Shown piece after piece: positions 33,898 through 44,651 of a stretch of 64,000 nt of DNA. The stretch spans positions 868,001-932,000 of the forward strand of contig CAVOSX010000001.1 of assembly GCA_963699015.1 (NCBI GenBank). Direction: 5' to 3'. Under the pieces are notes generated by a model. That model was not told the DNA's origin, ran no database searches, and worked only from the letters and a program-made list of their open reading frames with translations. The DNA is from PALSA-505 sp963699015. Lineage in GTDB: Bacteria; Actinomycetota; Actinomycetes; Streptosporangiales; Streptosporangiaceae. Numbering within the stretch: position 1 is the first letter of the stretch; every line of letters begins with the position of its first letter. A program made the position numbers and the translations under genes.

Positions 33898-35628
33898 ATG
33901 ACGGCAAGCACCCAGGAAGCCCCGGCCAGGCCCGCGCGGGAACGCGGGGCTGGTGGCGGCGGTCACCCGCCGCGTGGCCGTGGTGAGGGGCAGTGGGCAC
34001 TCGGCTACCGCGAGCCGCTGAACAAGAACGAGGAGAGCAAGAAGAACGACGATGGCCTGAACGTCCGCCAGCGGATCATCGACATCTACTCCCGGTACGG
34101 CTTTGATTCCATCGACCCGGCCGACCTGCGCGGCAGGTTCCGCTGGTTCGGCCTCTACACCCAGCGCAAGCCCGGCATCGACGGCGGGAAGACGGCGGTG
34201 CTCGAGCCCGAAGATCTCGACGACCGCTATTTCATGCTGCGGATCCGGATCGACGGCGGCCAGCTGGACGCGGGCCAGCTCCGGGTGATCGGTGACGTGT
34301 CACGCAGGTTCGCGCGCAGCACGGCCGATATCACCGACCGGCAGAACATCCAGCTGCACTGGGTGCGGATCGAGGACGTCCCGGCCATCTGGGAGGCCCT
34401 GGAGAGCGTGGGCCTGTCCTCCACGGAGGCGTGCGGGGACACCCCCCGGGTGATGCTCGGCTGCCCGGTGGCCGGCATCGACGCCGGCGAGATCATCGAC
34501 GCCACCGCGGAGATCGGCCAGACCGCCGGGCGCTACCTGGGCGATCCTGCATTCTCCAACCTGCCCCGCAAGTTCAAGACGGCGATGAGCGGCTGCTCGG
34601 CGCAGTGCACCGTGCACGAGATCAACGATGTCGCGTTCGTCGGCGTACTCGGCCCGGACGGGCAGCCCGGCTATGACCTGTGGGTCGGCGGCGGCCTGTC
34701 CACCAACCCGAAGATCGGGGTCCGCCTCGGCGCCTTCGTCCGGCCTGGCCAGGTGGCCGAGGTGTGGGCCGGGGTGACCTCGCTATTCAGGGACTACGGA
34801 TACCGCCGGCTACGGCACAGGGCCCGGCTGAAGTTCCTGATCGCCGACTGGGGCGCGGCCAGGTTCCGGGAGATCCTGCAGCAGGAATACCTGGGTTACG
34901 CACTGCCGGACGGCCCCCCGCCGGGCCAGCCGCGAGCCGGCCGGCGTGACCATGTCGGCGTGCACCAGCAGCGTGACGGCCGCTGCTACGTGGGCTTCGC
35001 CCCCCGGGTGGGCCGGCTGTCCGGCGGCCAGCTCGGCCAGATCGCGGATCTGGCCGCCAGGTACGGCAGCGGCCGGGTGCGGACCACCACCGAGCAGAAG
35101 ATGATCATCCTGGACGTGCCCCGGGACCGCACCGCGGACCTGTCCGCCGAGCTTGAGGAACACGGACTGCAGGTCACCCCCAGCGTATTCCGGCGGCACA
35201 CGATGGCCTGCACCGGCATCGAGTTCTGCAAGCTGGCCATCGTCGAGACCAAGCAGCGGGCGTCCGACCTGATCGACGAGATGGAGCGGCGGCTGCCTGA
35301 TTTCCCGGTACCCGTCACCATCAACGTGAACGGCTGCCCCAACTCCTGCGCCAGGATCCAGACCGCCGACATCGGACTCAAGGGGTCACTGGTCACCGAC
35401 GCCGACGGCCGTCAGGTCGAGGGCTTCCAGATTCACCTGGGCGGCGCGCTGAACGGCGGTGACGGCTCGGCGTCGGGATTCGGCCGCAAGGTTCGCGGGC
35501 TGAAGACCACGGCCGAGCAGCTGCCCGATTACGTGGAGCGCGTGCTGCGCAGGTTTGCGGCCGACCGCAATCCGGACGAGACATTCGCGGCGTGGGTCAG
35601 CCGCGCCAGCGAAACGGACATCTCATGA
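33898..35628 (+). CDS. Ferredoxin-dependent nitrite/sulfite reductase (SirA/NirA type)
   Basis: 576 residues from ATG 33898. Two half-repeats of the siroheme reductase fold; siroheme/4Fe-4S Cys ligands are in TMACTGIEFCKLA and NVNGCPNSCAR. Arg/Lys-rich substrate residues lie in FKTAMSGCSAQC and TDRQNIQLHW. With a CysH-type reductase and a siroheme-type chelatase in the same operon, sulfite is the likelier substrate than nitrite. The N-terminal ~45 residues are disordered. It overlaps the next gene by 4 bp. Confidence 0.93.
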   Translation: MTASTQEAPARPARERGAGGGGHPPRGRGEGQWALGYREPLNKNEESKKNDDGLNVRQRIIDIYSRYGFDSIDPADLRGRFRWFGLYTQRKPGIDGGKTAVLEPEDLDDRYFMLRIRIDGGQLDAGQLRVIGDVSRRFARSTADITDRQNIQLHWVRIEDVPAIWEALESVGLSSTEACGDTPRVMLGCPVAGIDAGEIIDATAEIGQTAGRYLGDPAFSNLPRKFKTAMSGCSAQCTVHEINDVAFVGVLGPDGQPGYDLWVGGGLSTNPKIGVRLGAFVRPGQVAEVWAGVTSLFRDYGYRRLRHRARLKFLIADWGAARFREILQQEYLGYALPDGPPPGQPRAGRRDHVGVHQQRDGRCYVGFAPRVGRLSGGQLGQIADLAARYGSGRVRTTTEQKMIILDVPRDRTADLSAELEEHGLQVTPSVFRRHTMACTGIEFCKLAIVETKQRASDLIDEMERRLPDFPVPVTINVNGCPNSCARIQTADIGLKGSLVTDADGRQVEGFQIHLGGALNGGDGSASGFGRKVRGLKTTAEQLPDYVERVLRRFAADRNPDETFAAWVSRASETDIS

Positions 35629-35810
35629 CAGAACGCGCCGTGCCCTTCTACTGCCCTTATTGCGGGGAGGAGGATTTGCAGCCCGACACCAGGGAAGCTC
35701 ACTGGCAATGTCGCAGCTGCACAAGGTCTTTCCGGATAAGCTTCGCAGGGATCGGTGTTGTGCCCTCGACTTCCGTGCAAAACCGTGCCAGGAGGGATGA
35801 CGTCGCATGA
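35625..35810 (+). CDS. Small zinc-ribbon protein of the sulfate-reduction operon
   Basis: 61 residues. Two Cys pairs, FYCPYCGEEDL and HWQCRSCTRSF, form a zinc-ribbon. It is joined by ATGA overlaps to the reductase before it and cysH after it, so it is almost surely co-translated. Small Zn-ribbon genes at this place are known in other actinobacteria; the role is not established. It might help deliver electrons or regulate the reductase. Confidence 0.8.
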   Translation: MTERAVPFYCPYCGEEDLQPDTREAHWQCRSCTRSFRISFAGIGVVPSTSVQNRARRDDVA

Positions 35811-36520
35811 CAGCGCTGGCCTGGAGGGGCGACCCCCCGCAGCCACCCGAACTGCTTGCCGCGCAGGCAGCACAGGCCCTGGCCGACGCCACCGCCGAGG
35901 AGATCGTGCAGTGGGCCGCGGACACCTTCGATGACCGGCTGTGCCTCACGTCATCGATGACCGATGCGGTGCTCATCCATCTCGCCTCGGTGGTGCAGCC
36001 TGGCATCGACGTGATTTTCCTCGATACCGGATATCACTTCGCCGAAACCGTCGGCATGCGGGATGCGGTCGCGGCCGTTTACCCGGTCAACGTGGTGAAT
36101 GTCATACCCGAGCGGACGGTGGCCGAGCAGGACGCCGAGTTCGGCGAGCGGCTGTATGCCCGCAACCCCGACTTGTGCTGCGCGATGCGCAAGGTCCGGC
36201 CACTGGAGCGCGTGCTGGGACAGTACGATGCGTGGCTCACCGGCCTGCGCCGGGAAGAGACGCCCTCTCGCCGGCACGCGAAGGCCGTGGAGTGGGACGC
36301 AAGGCGCCAGATGGTCAAGGTGAACCCGATCGTCGGCTGGACTCAGGACCAGGTGGACGAGTACATCGGCACTCATGGCATCCTGGTGAACCCGCTGGTC
36401 TCCGAGGGCTACCCGTCGATCGGCTGCGCCACGTGCACGCTGCGGATCGAGCCCGGCGCCGATCCCCGCAGCGGCCGCTGGGCCGGCACCGGTAAGAGCG
36501 AGTGCGGCATTCACGACTGA
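35807..36520 (+). CDS. cysH: APS/PAPS reductase with 4Fe-4S motif (CysH family)
   Basis: 237 residues. It reduces (3'-phospho)adenylyl-sulfate to sulfite. The Cys pairs C124-C125 (DLCCAMRKV) and C207-C210 (GCATCTLR), with the catalytic Cys in GKSECGIH, are diagnostic of 4Fe-4S-containing enzymes, which usually act on APS. P-loop-like residues LTSSMTDAVLIHL replace the canonical serine motif. AGGAGG lies upstream. Confidence 0.93.
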   Translation: MTALAWRGDPPQPPELLAAQAAQALADATAEEIVQWAADTFDDRLCLTSSMTDAVLIHLASVVQPGIDVIFLDTGYHFAETVGMRDAVAAVYPVNVVNVIPERTVAEQDAEFGERLYARNPDLCCAMRKVRPLERVLGQYDAWLTGLRREETPSRRHAKAVEWDARRQMVKVNPIVGWTQDQVDEYIGTHGILVNPLVSEGYPSIGCATCTLRIEPGADPRSGRWAGTGKSECGIHD

Positions 36521-37284
36521 CCCTGCCGCCGCTGGTGGCGGTGGCGCACGGCAGCAGCGATCCGCGGGCCGCCACCGCGGTCGAGGAACTGCTTGACCTC
36601 GTCCGCGGGCGTGCTGCCCGTCACGGGCTGGCCGGGCTGCGGGTCAGCACGGCCTACCTGGGACACGCGCCGCCGTCACCCGGGCAGGTGCTGGGCGCGC
36701 TCCCTGGCGGACCTGTCGTGGTGCTGCCGCTGCTGCTGACCGGCGCCTACCACAGCAAGACCGACCTCCCGGCCGCGCTGCGGGCCGCCTCCGCCAGGTC
36801 CGGCGGCCGGCTGGAGATCAGCTACGGGGATCCGCTCGGCCCGCACCCGCTACTGGTCAGCGCGCTGGAACGCCGGCTGGCCGAGGCGGGCGTGCCCCCG
36901 GGTGACCCCGGCACGTCGGTGGTGCTCGCCGCGGCCGGCTCCGGTGACCCGCAGGCCTGCGCCGCCGTAGCCCGGCTGGCGGCACGATGGCGGGTGCTGC
37001 GCGGCTGGCAGGACGTCGCCCCGGCGTACGCCAGCGCCGCCGCGCCGCCGCCGGGCGGGGCGGTGTCCGCCCTGCTGGCGGGCGGCGCACGCCGCGTCGT
37101 GGTGGCCAGCTACCTGCTTGCCCCCGGCAGGTTCGCCGAGCAGGTCCGCGACGAGGCGATCGCGGCGGGTGCCGCCGCGGTCAGCGCGCCGCTGGGGGCC
37201 GCGCCCGAGGTGGCTGACATCGTGCTCACCCGGTACGCGGCCGCCCGCGCCGGAAAGGCCGCCGCGGCCGCCCGGATAGCCTGA
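36502..37284 (+). CDS. Sirohydrochlorin chelatase-like protein (CbiX/SirB)
   Basis: Up to 260 residues with two CbiX-like halves: LVAVAHGSSDPRA and VVLPLLLTGAYHSKTDLP in the first, VVLAAAGSGDPQA and VVVASYLLAPGRFAEQV in the second. It probably inserts iron into sirohydrochlorin to make the siroheme that the upstream reductase needs. The start is uncertain: GTG 36502 lies inside cysH; a CTG at 36517 would give a 4-bp overlap. Confidence 0.85.
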   Translation: MRHSRLTLPPLVAVAHGSSDPRAATAVEELLDLVRGRAARHGLAGLRVSTAYLGHAPPSPGQVLGALPGGPVVVLPLLLTGAYHSKTDLPAALRAASARSGGRLEISYGDPLGPHPLLVSALERRLAEAGVPPGDPGTSVVLAAAGSGDPQACAAVARLAARWRVLRGWQDVAPAYASAAAPPPGGAVSALLAGGARRVVVASYLLAPGRFAEQVRDEAIAAGAAAVSAPLGAAPEVADIVLTRYAAARAGKAAAAARIA

Positions 37285-37308
37285 CCTGCCGCCCGGATAG
37301 CCTGACCT
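37271..37308. repeat. 17-bp direct repeat, period 21, around a stop codon
   Basis: CCCGGATAGCCTGACCT at 37271-37287 and 37292-37308. The first copy holds the chelatase stop TGA; the second holds TAGCCT, the likely -10 of the next gene (6 bp before ATG 37310). Confidence 0.75.
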
Positions 37309-37309
37309 C

Positions 37310-38989
37310 ATGACCGGACCGCGGGCCACCCACGAAGTGCTCAACCAGCCCCCGCCGCTCACCGGGCATGATGTGGCGCAGGATCCGGCGCTGCTCGAGG
37401 CCCTGAGCCGTGAAGGCGCCGGCGCCGTGGCGGCCGAACTGCACGAGCTCGGCGTCCTGGCCGGATCCGCGCAGACCCAAGAGCAGGCCAGGCTGGCCAA
37501 CGACTGCGTGCCCAGGCTCCGGACGCATGACCGGTACGGCCACCGGATCGACGAGGTCGACTACCACCCGGCCTGGCACGCGCTGATGTCGGTGGCCGTC
37601 TCGCACGGCCTGCACGCGGCCCCGTGGGCGGACGGCGAGCCCGGCGCGCACCTGGCCCGTGCGGCGAAGTTCTACGTGTGGAGCCAGGCCGAGGCCGGGC
37701 ACAGCTGCCCGGTCTCGATGACGTACGCGGCGGTGCCCGCACTCCGGCACGCGCCCGACCTGGCCCGGCGCTTCGAGCCGCTGCTCGCCTCGCGCGTGTA
37801 CGACCCTGGCCTGCGGGTGCCCGAGACCAAGGCCGGGCTGCTGTCCGGCATGGCCATGACGGAGAAGCAGGGCGGCTCGGACGTGCGGGCCGGCACCACC
37901 CGCGCCGAGCCCGCGCCGTCGGCCGGGCCTGGCGCGCACCTGCTCACCGGGCACAAGTGGTTCAACTCGGCGCCGATGTGCGACCTGTTCCTGGTCCTGG
38001 CGCAGGGGCCAGGCGGGCTGACCTGCTTCCTGCTCCCCCGGGTGCTGCCGGACGGCACCCGCAACGCGATCCGGATCCAGCGGCTCAAGGACAAGCTCGG
38101 CAACCGTTCCAACGCGTCCGCCGAGGTCGAGTACGACGGGGCAGTCGGCTGGCAGGTCGGCGAGGCCGGCCGGGGCGTGCCGACGATCATCGACATGGTC
38201 ACCGCGACCAGGCTGGATTGCGTGCTGGGCAGCGCCGCCGCGATGCGCCACGGCACGGTAGCCGCCGTGCACCACTGCGCCCGCCGGCAGTCGTTCGGGA
38301 GAAACCTCATTGATCACCCGCTGATGACCGGCGTGCTGGCCGATCTCGCGGTCGAATCCGAGGCCGCGACCGCGCTCGCGATCCGGCTTGCCGCCGCGGC
38401 GCAGCGGTCGGCGGACGGGGATGGCGCCGAAGCGGCACTGCTGCGGGTCGCGCTGCCCGCCGCCAAGTACTGGGTCTGCAAGCGCGCCGTGGCGCACGCG
38501 GCGGAGGCGCTGGAGTGTCATGGCGGCAACGGCTACGTGGAGGAATCCGGGCTGCCCGGGCTCTACCGCGAGGCGCCGCTGAACTCGATCTGGGAAGGCT
38601 CCGGCAACGTGACAGCGCTCGACGTGCTGCGTGCGCTGCGCCGCTCGCCCGGGTCCGCGGAAGCGCTGGCGGCCGAACTGGATCTCGGCCGCCGGCGGCG
38701 ACAAGCGGCTGGACGAGGCCGCCGCGGAACTGCGCCGCATGCTCGCCGGGCTGGCCGGCCAGGCGGGGTCGGCGCCGGTGGCGGCTGCGAGCCAGGCCGC
38801 CGAATACCAGGCCCGGCGGCTGGCCGGCCTCGTCGCGTCGCTGCTACAGGGCGCGCTGCTGGTCCGGCACGCGCCGCCTGCGGTCGCGGACGCGTTCTGC
38901 GCCTCCCGGCTCGGCTCCGCCGCCGCGGGGGGGCCGGGGTACGCCTTCGGCACGCTGCCGGACGGGCTGGAACTGCCGCCAGTGGTTGA
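37310..38989 (+). CDS. AidB-like acyl-CoA dehydrogenase family protein (frame broken near the 3' end)
   Basis: The first ~460 residues are AidB-like: HEVLNQPPPLTG at the start, MAMTEKQGGSDVRAG, HKWFNSAPMCDLFLVLAQ, and LECHGGNGYVEESGLPGLYR. E. coli AidB is an FAD protein of the adaptive response to alkylation; other members oxidise acyl-CoAs. Near 38687 the frame changes by one base; the protein continues as GGDKRLDEAAAELRRML in the next frame and its C-terminus (FGTLPDGLEL) lies near 38980. Ends are therefore approximate. The transcript looks leaderless (TAGCCT, 6 bp before ATG). Confidence 0.85.
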   Translation: MTGPRATHEVLNQPPPLTGHDVAQDPALLEALSREGAGAVAAELHELGVLAGSAQTQEQARLANDCVPRLRTHDRYGHRIDEVDYHPAWHALMSVAVSHGLHAAPWADGEPGAHLARAAKFYVWSQAEAGHSCPVSMTYAAVPALRHAPDLARRFEPLLASRVYDPGLRVPETKAGLLSGMAMTEKQGGSDVRAGTTRAEPAPSAGPGAHLLTGHKWFNSAPMCDLFLVLAQGPGGLTCFLLPRVLPDGTRNAIRIQRLKDKLGNRSNASAEVEYDGAVGWQVGEAGRGVPTIIDMVTATRLDCVLGSAAAMRHGTVAAVHHCARRQSFGRNLIDHPLMTGVLADLAVESEAATALAIRLAAAAQRSADGDGAEAALLRVALPAAKYWVCKRAVAHAAEALECHGGNGYVEESGLPGLYREAPLNSIWEGSGNVTALDVLRALRRSPGSAEALAAELDLGRRRRQAAGRGRRGTAPHARRAGRPGGVGAGGGCEPGRRIPGPAAGRPRRVAATGRAAGPARAACGRGRVLRLPARLRRRGGAGVRLRHAAGRAGTAASG

Positions 38990-39024
38990 ACCGGGCACGG
39001 GTGAGCGGGCCGGCGGCCGGCTGA

Positions 39025-41265
<2,241 letters not shown>

Positions 41266-41377
41266 CCCGTCACCGGCGTGCGGATGCGCCCGCGGCCGCT
41301 GCCTTACTCCGCCGATATCCGCGCAGTGCGCTCATCTGCTGCCCGTAGCCGGGGGCGGGTCTGGTTGACTGCTGACC

Positions 41378-42154
41378 GTGCGCCTGATCTTCCCGCCCCA
41401 GGCTGACTGCGGGGACCCTGACAGCCCCGACGAGCTGACCCGGCAGGATCTCATCGACCTGTACGCCTATCCCGACACCGGCCGGCCCTGGGTGCGGGCG
41501 AACATGGTGACCAGCGCGGACGGTGCCGCGACGATCCGCGGGCGCAGTGCGGGGCTGTCCAGCGAGGCCGACCGCAGCCTGTTCGCGCTCCTTCGCACCC
41601 TCTGTGACGTCATTCTCGTGGGCGCGGGCACAGCCCGGGCCGAGCGGTACGCTGCCGTCCGCCCGGACGAGCTGTGGCCGGGCCTGCGCGACGGCCAGGC
41701 CCCGGTCCCGGCCATCGCGGTGGTCACCAGGAGGATCAGCCTCGACCTGTCCAGCCCGCTGCTGACCGCTGCCTTGCCGGGAGCACGGACCATCCTCATC
41801 ACCACCGAGCAGGCACCCGCCGAGCTGCGCTCCGAGGCCAGCGCGAACGCCGAGGTCATCGTGGCCGGCGATGACACCGCCGACCTGGGCTTCGCCCTGC
41901 ACGCGCTGGCAGGCCACGGCTACCGGCGGATCCTCGCCGAGGGCGGGCCGCAACTGCTCGGCGAGCTGGCCGCGGCCGAACTGCTCGATGAGCTGTGCCT
42001 CACCATCAACCCGCTGGTGGCGAGCGGCGGCGCGGGGCGGATCGCCGTGGGGACGAACGCGGTCCAGTCCGGCCGGCTCGCACTGCAGCACGTGCTCGAG
42101 GAGGCGGGGCACCTGTTCTGCCGCTACACCCGGCGCCGCCTGCCGGTAGCCTGA
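41378..42154 (+). CDS. RibD C-terminal / dihydrofolate reductase-like protein
   Basis: 258 residues with the pyrimidine reductase (RibD_C) fold: RPWVRANMVTSADGAATI, VILVGAGTARAERY, and RILAEGGPQLLGELAAAELLDELCLTINPL. Proteins of this group reduce riboflavin precursors or act as general DHFR-like reductases; without a deaminase domain it may be a stand-alone reductase. Start GTG 41378. The 111 bp before it hold no visible gene. Confidence 0.88.
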   Translation: MRLIFPPQADCGDPDSPDELTRQDLIDLYAYPDTGRPWVRANMVTSADGAATIRGRSAGLSSEADRSLFALLRTLCDVILVGAGTARAERYAAVRPDELWPGLRDGQAPVPAIAVVTRRISLDLSSPLLTAALPGARTILITTEQAPAELRSEASANAEVIVAGDDTADLGFALHALAGHGYRRILAEGGPQLLGELAAAELLDELCLTINPLVASGGAGRIAVGTNAVQSGRLALQHVLEEAGHLFCRYTRRRLPVA

Positions 42155-42175
42155 CGCACGCTACCCGCCGGATCT

Positions 42176-43027
42176 TCAGTGCGCCGCCCGCAGAATCCGC
42201 AGGGCGTTGTCATGCAGCACTTTCTCCAGCACGTCGTCGGGCAGGCCGAGGCCGTCGAGCTCGGCCAGGCAGCGTTCCGGGGTAAAGAACGGGAAGTCGC
42301 TTCCCCACAGGAACTGCCCGGCCAGCCTTCCGCGCAGCTCGCGGATCACCTCGGGCGGGATCCGGCGCGGCGACCAGCCGGAGATGTCGATGTACACGTT
42401 GGTCTTGTGCAGGGCGATGGCGATCAGGTCCATGTGCCACGGCCAGCCGAAATGCGCGGCGACCACGGTCAGCCCGGGATGGGCGGCGGCCACCGCGTCG
42501 AGCTTGAGCGGGTGGGCGTAGTCGAGCCGGATACCCTGGCCGCCGGGCTGGCGTGCGCCGATCCCGCTGGTCCCAGTGTGGAAGAGGGCGAGCAGGCCGT
42601 GCCGCTCGCACGCGGCGAAGATGGGCTGGTAGGCGGGGTCATCGGGCGAGAACCCCTGCAGCGACGGGTGGAACTTCACCCCGCGCAGGCCCAGCGCTGC
42701 GATATTCGCCACCTCGGCCACGGCCGCCTGGCCCTTGTGCGGGTCGACCGAGCCGAGGCCGGTGAAGGCACCGGGATGCGCGCGGCAGGCAGCGGCCACC
42801 GTCTCGTTGGGCACCCGGGGCCGCCCGGTGGCCGTCTCCGCGTCCCAGGCCAGCAGGACCGCCCTCACCTCCAGCCGGAGGTACCTGGCCGCCAGCTGAT
42901 CCAGTGACTGCCGCTGCACGGGCGACCTGAAGTAAGCCTCGGCCGCCTCGACGTAGCCGGCCATGCTGCCATCCAGCCAGTCCGGGGTGGGCAGGTGCAC
43001 ATGGAAATCGACGGCTCGCAAGGGCAC
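42176..43027 (-). CDS. Amidohydrolase family protein (TIM-barrel, ACMSD-like)
   Basis: 283 residues. Metal-binding motif DFHVHLP at the N-terminus, KFHPSLQGFSP and VAAHFGWPW in the middle, and WGSDFPFFTPERCLAEL at the C-terminus with the last metal Asp. This is the amidohydrolase_2 family of decarboxylases/hydrolases; substrate unknown. The start GTG 43027 is 6 bp after TACGAT (43034-43039), so the transcript is probably leaderless. Confidence 0.88.
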   Translation of the reverse strand: MPLRAVDFHVHLPTPDWLDGSMAGYVEAAEAYFRSPVQRQSLDQLAARYLRLEVRAVLLAWDAETATGRPRVPNETVAAACRAHPGAFTGLGSVDPHKGQAAVAEVANIAALGLRGVKFHPSLQGFSPDDPAYQPIFAACERHGLLALFHTGTSGIGARQPGGQGIRLDYAHPLKLDAVAAAHPGLTVVAAHFGWPWHMDLIAIALHKTNVYIDISGWSPRRIPPEVIRELRGRLAGQFLWGSDFPFFTPERCLAELDGLGLPDDVLEKVLHDNALRILRAAH

Positions 43028-43128
43028 CGCCTCATCGTAGTGGCGGCCCGGCTAATCCTCCGGCGGCCCTGATAAGAGGATCCGCGGCGGCACTGATCCC
43101 TTCAACGGCCGATCGCGGCGGCGTGCCG

Positions 43129-43464
43129 TCAGGCCCCTTTGCGCAGCCGGTTCAGGGCCTCCTGCAGAATCGCCGCGCCGTCGGCGTCGCTGCGGCGTTC
43201 CTTGACGTAGGCGAGGTGCGTCTTGTAGGGCTCGGCGCGCGGCGGTGCCGGGGGGCTGTGCTCGTCCTGCCCGGCCGGGAACCCGCATCGGGGGCATTCC
43301 CAGATCTCGGGCACAGCAGCATCGGTGGCGAAGCTCGGCCGCGTCTCGTGCCGGTTCGAACACCAGAAGGACACCCAGACCCGCGGCGCGGACTCGCCGC
43401 GTTCGGCTTCGCCCATCGGGCCGGCGCCCACCCTGCTGCCGCGGATGGCGTTGCCACTGCTCAC
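43129..43464 (-). CDS. rbpA: RNA polymerase-binding protein RbpA
   Basis: 111-residue actinobacterial RbpA, which binds the beta subunit/sigma and stabilises the open complex. The N-terminal tail carries AIRGSRVGAGPMGEAERGE; the zinc domain has FWCSNRHETRPSF and WECPRCGFPAG; the C-terminal sigma-interaction part has PYKTHLAYVKERRS. GTG 43464 has AAGGGG upstream. It lies after secG in the glycolytic block. Confidence 0.95.
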   Translation of the reverse strand: MSSGNAIRGSRVGAGPMGEAERGESAPRVWVSFWCSNRHETRPSFATDAAVPEIWECPRCGFPAGQDEHSPPAPPRAEPYKTHLAYVKERRSDADGAAILQEALNRLRKGA

Positions 43465-43568
43465 GGAACACCCCTTGTCTTGTGGGTTATTTCTCGCCCT
43501 GCCAACCGTTGCCTCATGCCTGGGCGGGGATCGCGCGTCGAGTATGAAATTCCCGCCGCGCCCGGGCG

Positions 43569-43796
43569 TTACCTATTGAGGATGCCGAGGCCGACGATGC
43601 AGAGGAACCAGATAATACCCGTGATGATCGTGAGCCGGTCGAGATTCCGCTCGACTACCGTGGATGAACCGAGCGAGGACGTCACTCCGCCGCCGAACAG
43701 GTCGGAGAGGCCGCCACCCTTGCCGCGGTGCAGCAGCACAAGCACGATCATGAGCAGGCTTGTAATGATCAAGACGATGGAGAGTCCGATGGTCAC
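43569..43796 (-). CDS. secG: Preprotein translocase subunit SecG
   Basis: 75 residues with two membrane helices (IVLIITSLLMIVLVLLH, LTIITGIIWFLCIVGLGIL) separated by the Gly-rich loop RGKGGGLSDLFGGG. SecG assists the SecYEG channel. Its place after tpiA is standard in actinobacteria. Confidence 0.95.
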   Translation of the reverse strand: MTIGLSIVLIITSLLMIVLVLLHRGKGGGLSDLFGGGVTSSLGSSTVVERNLDRLTIITGIIWFLCIVGLGILNR

Positions 43797-43826
43797 GGCG
43801 GTTCTCTAGTCCTCTCAGGCCTGCGC

Positions 43827-44651
43827 TCAGGCGTGATCCTGGGCCATTCCACGGTACCGGCAAATTCTCGCAAACTCGCCGGCATCCAGGCTCGCACCCC
43901 CGACAAGTGCGCCGTCGATGTCTCGCTGCTCCATGATCGCAGCAATGTTATCCGCGTTAACTGATCCGCCATACAGGATACGCACGCCGGCGGCTGTTTC
44001 GCCTCCGTGACCCTCGGAAATTCTGGCCCGGATCGCCGCGCACACCTCCTGCGCGTCCTGCGGGGTCGCTACCTGCCCGGTGCCGATCGCCCAGACCGGC
44101 TCGTAGGCGACCACGATCCCTTCCAGCTGCGCAGCGCGCAGCCCGGCCAGGCCGCCGTCGAGCTGGGCGAGCACGTACGGCACGCAGTCTCCCGCCTCCC
44201 GCACCTCCAGCCGCTCCCCCACGCACAGGACCGGCAGCATCTCGGCGCCGAGCATGGCCTTGACCTTCGCGTTGACCAGGGCGTCGTCCTCGCCGTGGTA
44301 CTGCCGCCGCTCAGAGTGCCCGGCCAGCACGTAGCCGCAGCCGAGCTTGGCCAGCATGGACGCGCTGATGTCGCCGGTGTAGGCGCCGTTGGCGTGCGGC
44401 GATACGTCCTGCGCGCCGTAGCCGATCTGCAGCCGGTCGCCGATCACCAGCGTCTGCACGCTGCGCAGCGCGGTGAACGGCGGCAGCACCAGCACCTCGA
44501 CCGCCTGGAAATCCCGGTCCGTCAGCGTGAACGCCAGCTTCTGCACCAGCGCTATCGCCTCGAGGTGGTTAGCGTTCATCTTCCAGTTCCCCGCGATCAG
44601 CGGCTTGCGGGTCCCCGCGATGAGCGGCATCCGGTCCCGGCGGCCGCTCAC
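43827..44651 (-). CDS. tpiA: Triosephosphate isomerase
   Basis: 274 residues. KPLIAGNWKMN with substrate Lys, catalytic His in VLAGHSERRQYHGE, catalytic Glu in VAYEPVWAIGTG, phosphate loop YGGSVN. GTG 44651 overlaps the pgk stop (GTGA); an ATG seven codons later is an alternative. Interconverts DHAP and glyceraldehyde-3-P. Confidence 0.96.
   Translation of the reverse strand: MSGRRDRMPLIAGTRKPLIAGNWKMNANHLEAIALVQKLAFTLTDRDFQAVEVLVLPPFTALRSVQTLVIGDRLQIGYGAQDVSPHANGAYTGDISASMLAKLGCGYVLAGHSERRQYHGEDDALVNAKVKAMLGAEMLPVLCVGERLEVREAGDCVPYVLAQLDGGLAGLRAAQLEGIVVAYEPVWAIGTGQVATPQDAQEVCAAIRARISEGHGGETAAGVRILYGGSVNADNIAAIMEQRDIDGALVGGASLDAGEFARICRYRGMAQDHA

Noticed and set aside
33306..33911. 201-codon minus-strand frame with DTLQIYVPASDEKRIGGTHT
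   Set aside because: One protein-like stretch only; the rest is low-complexity, it overlaps the Cys-rich miniprotein antisense and has no ribosome site.
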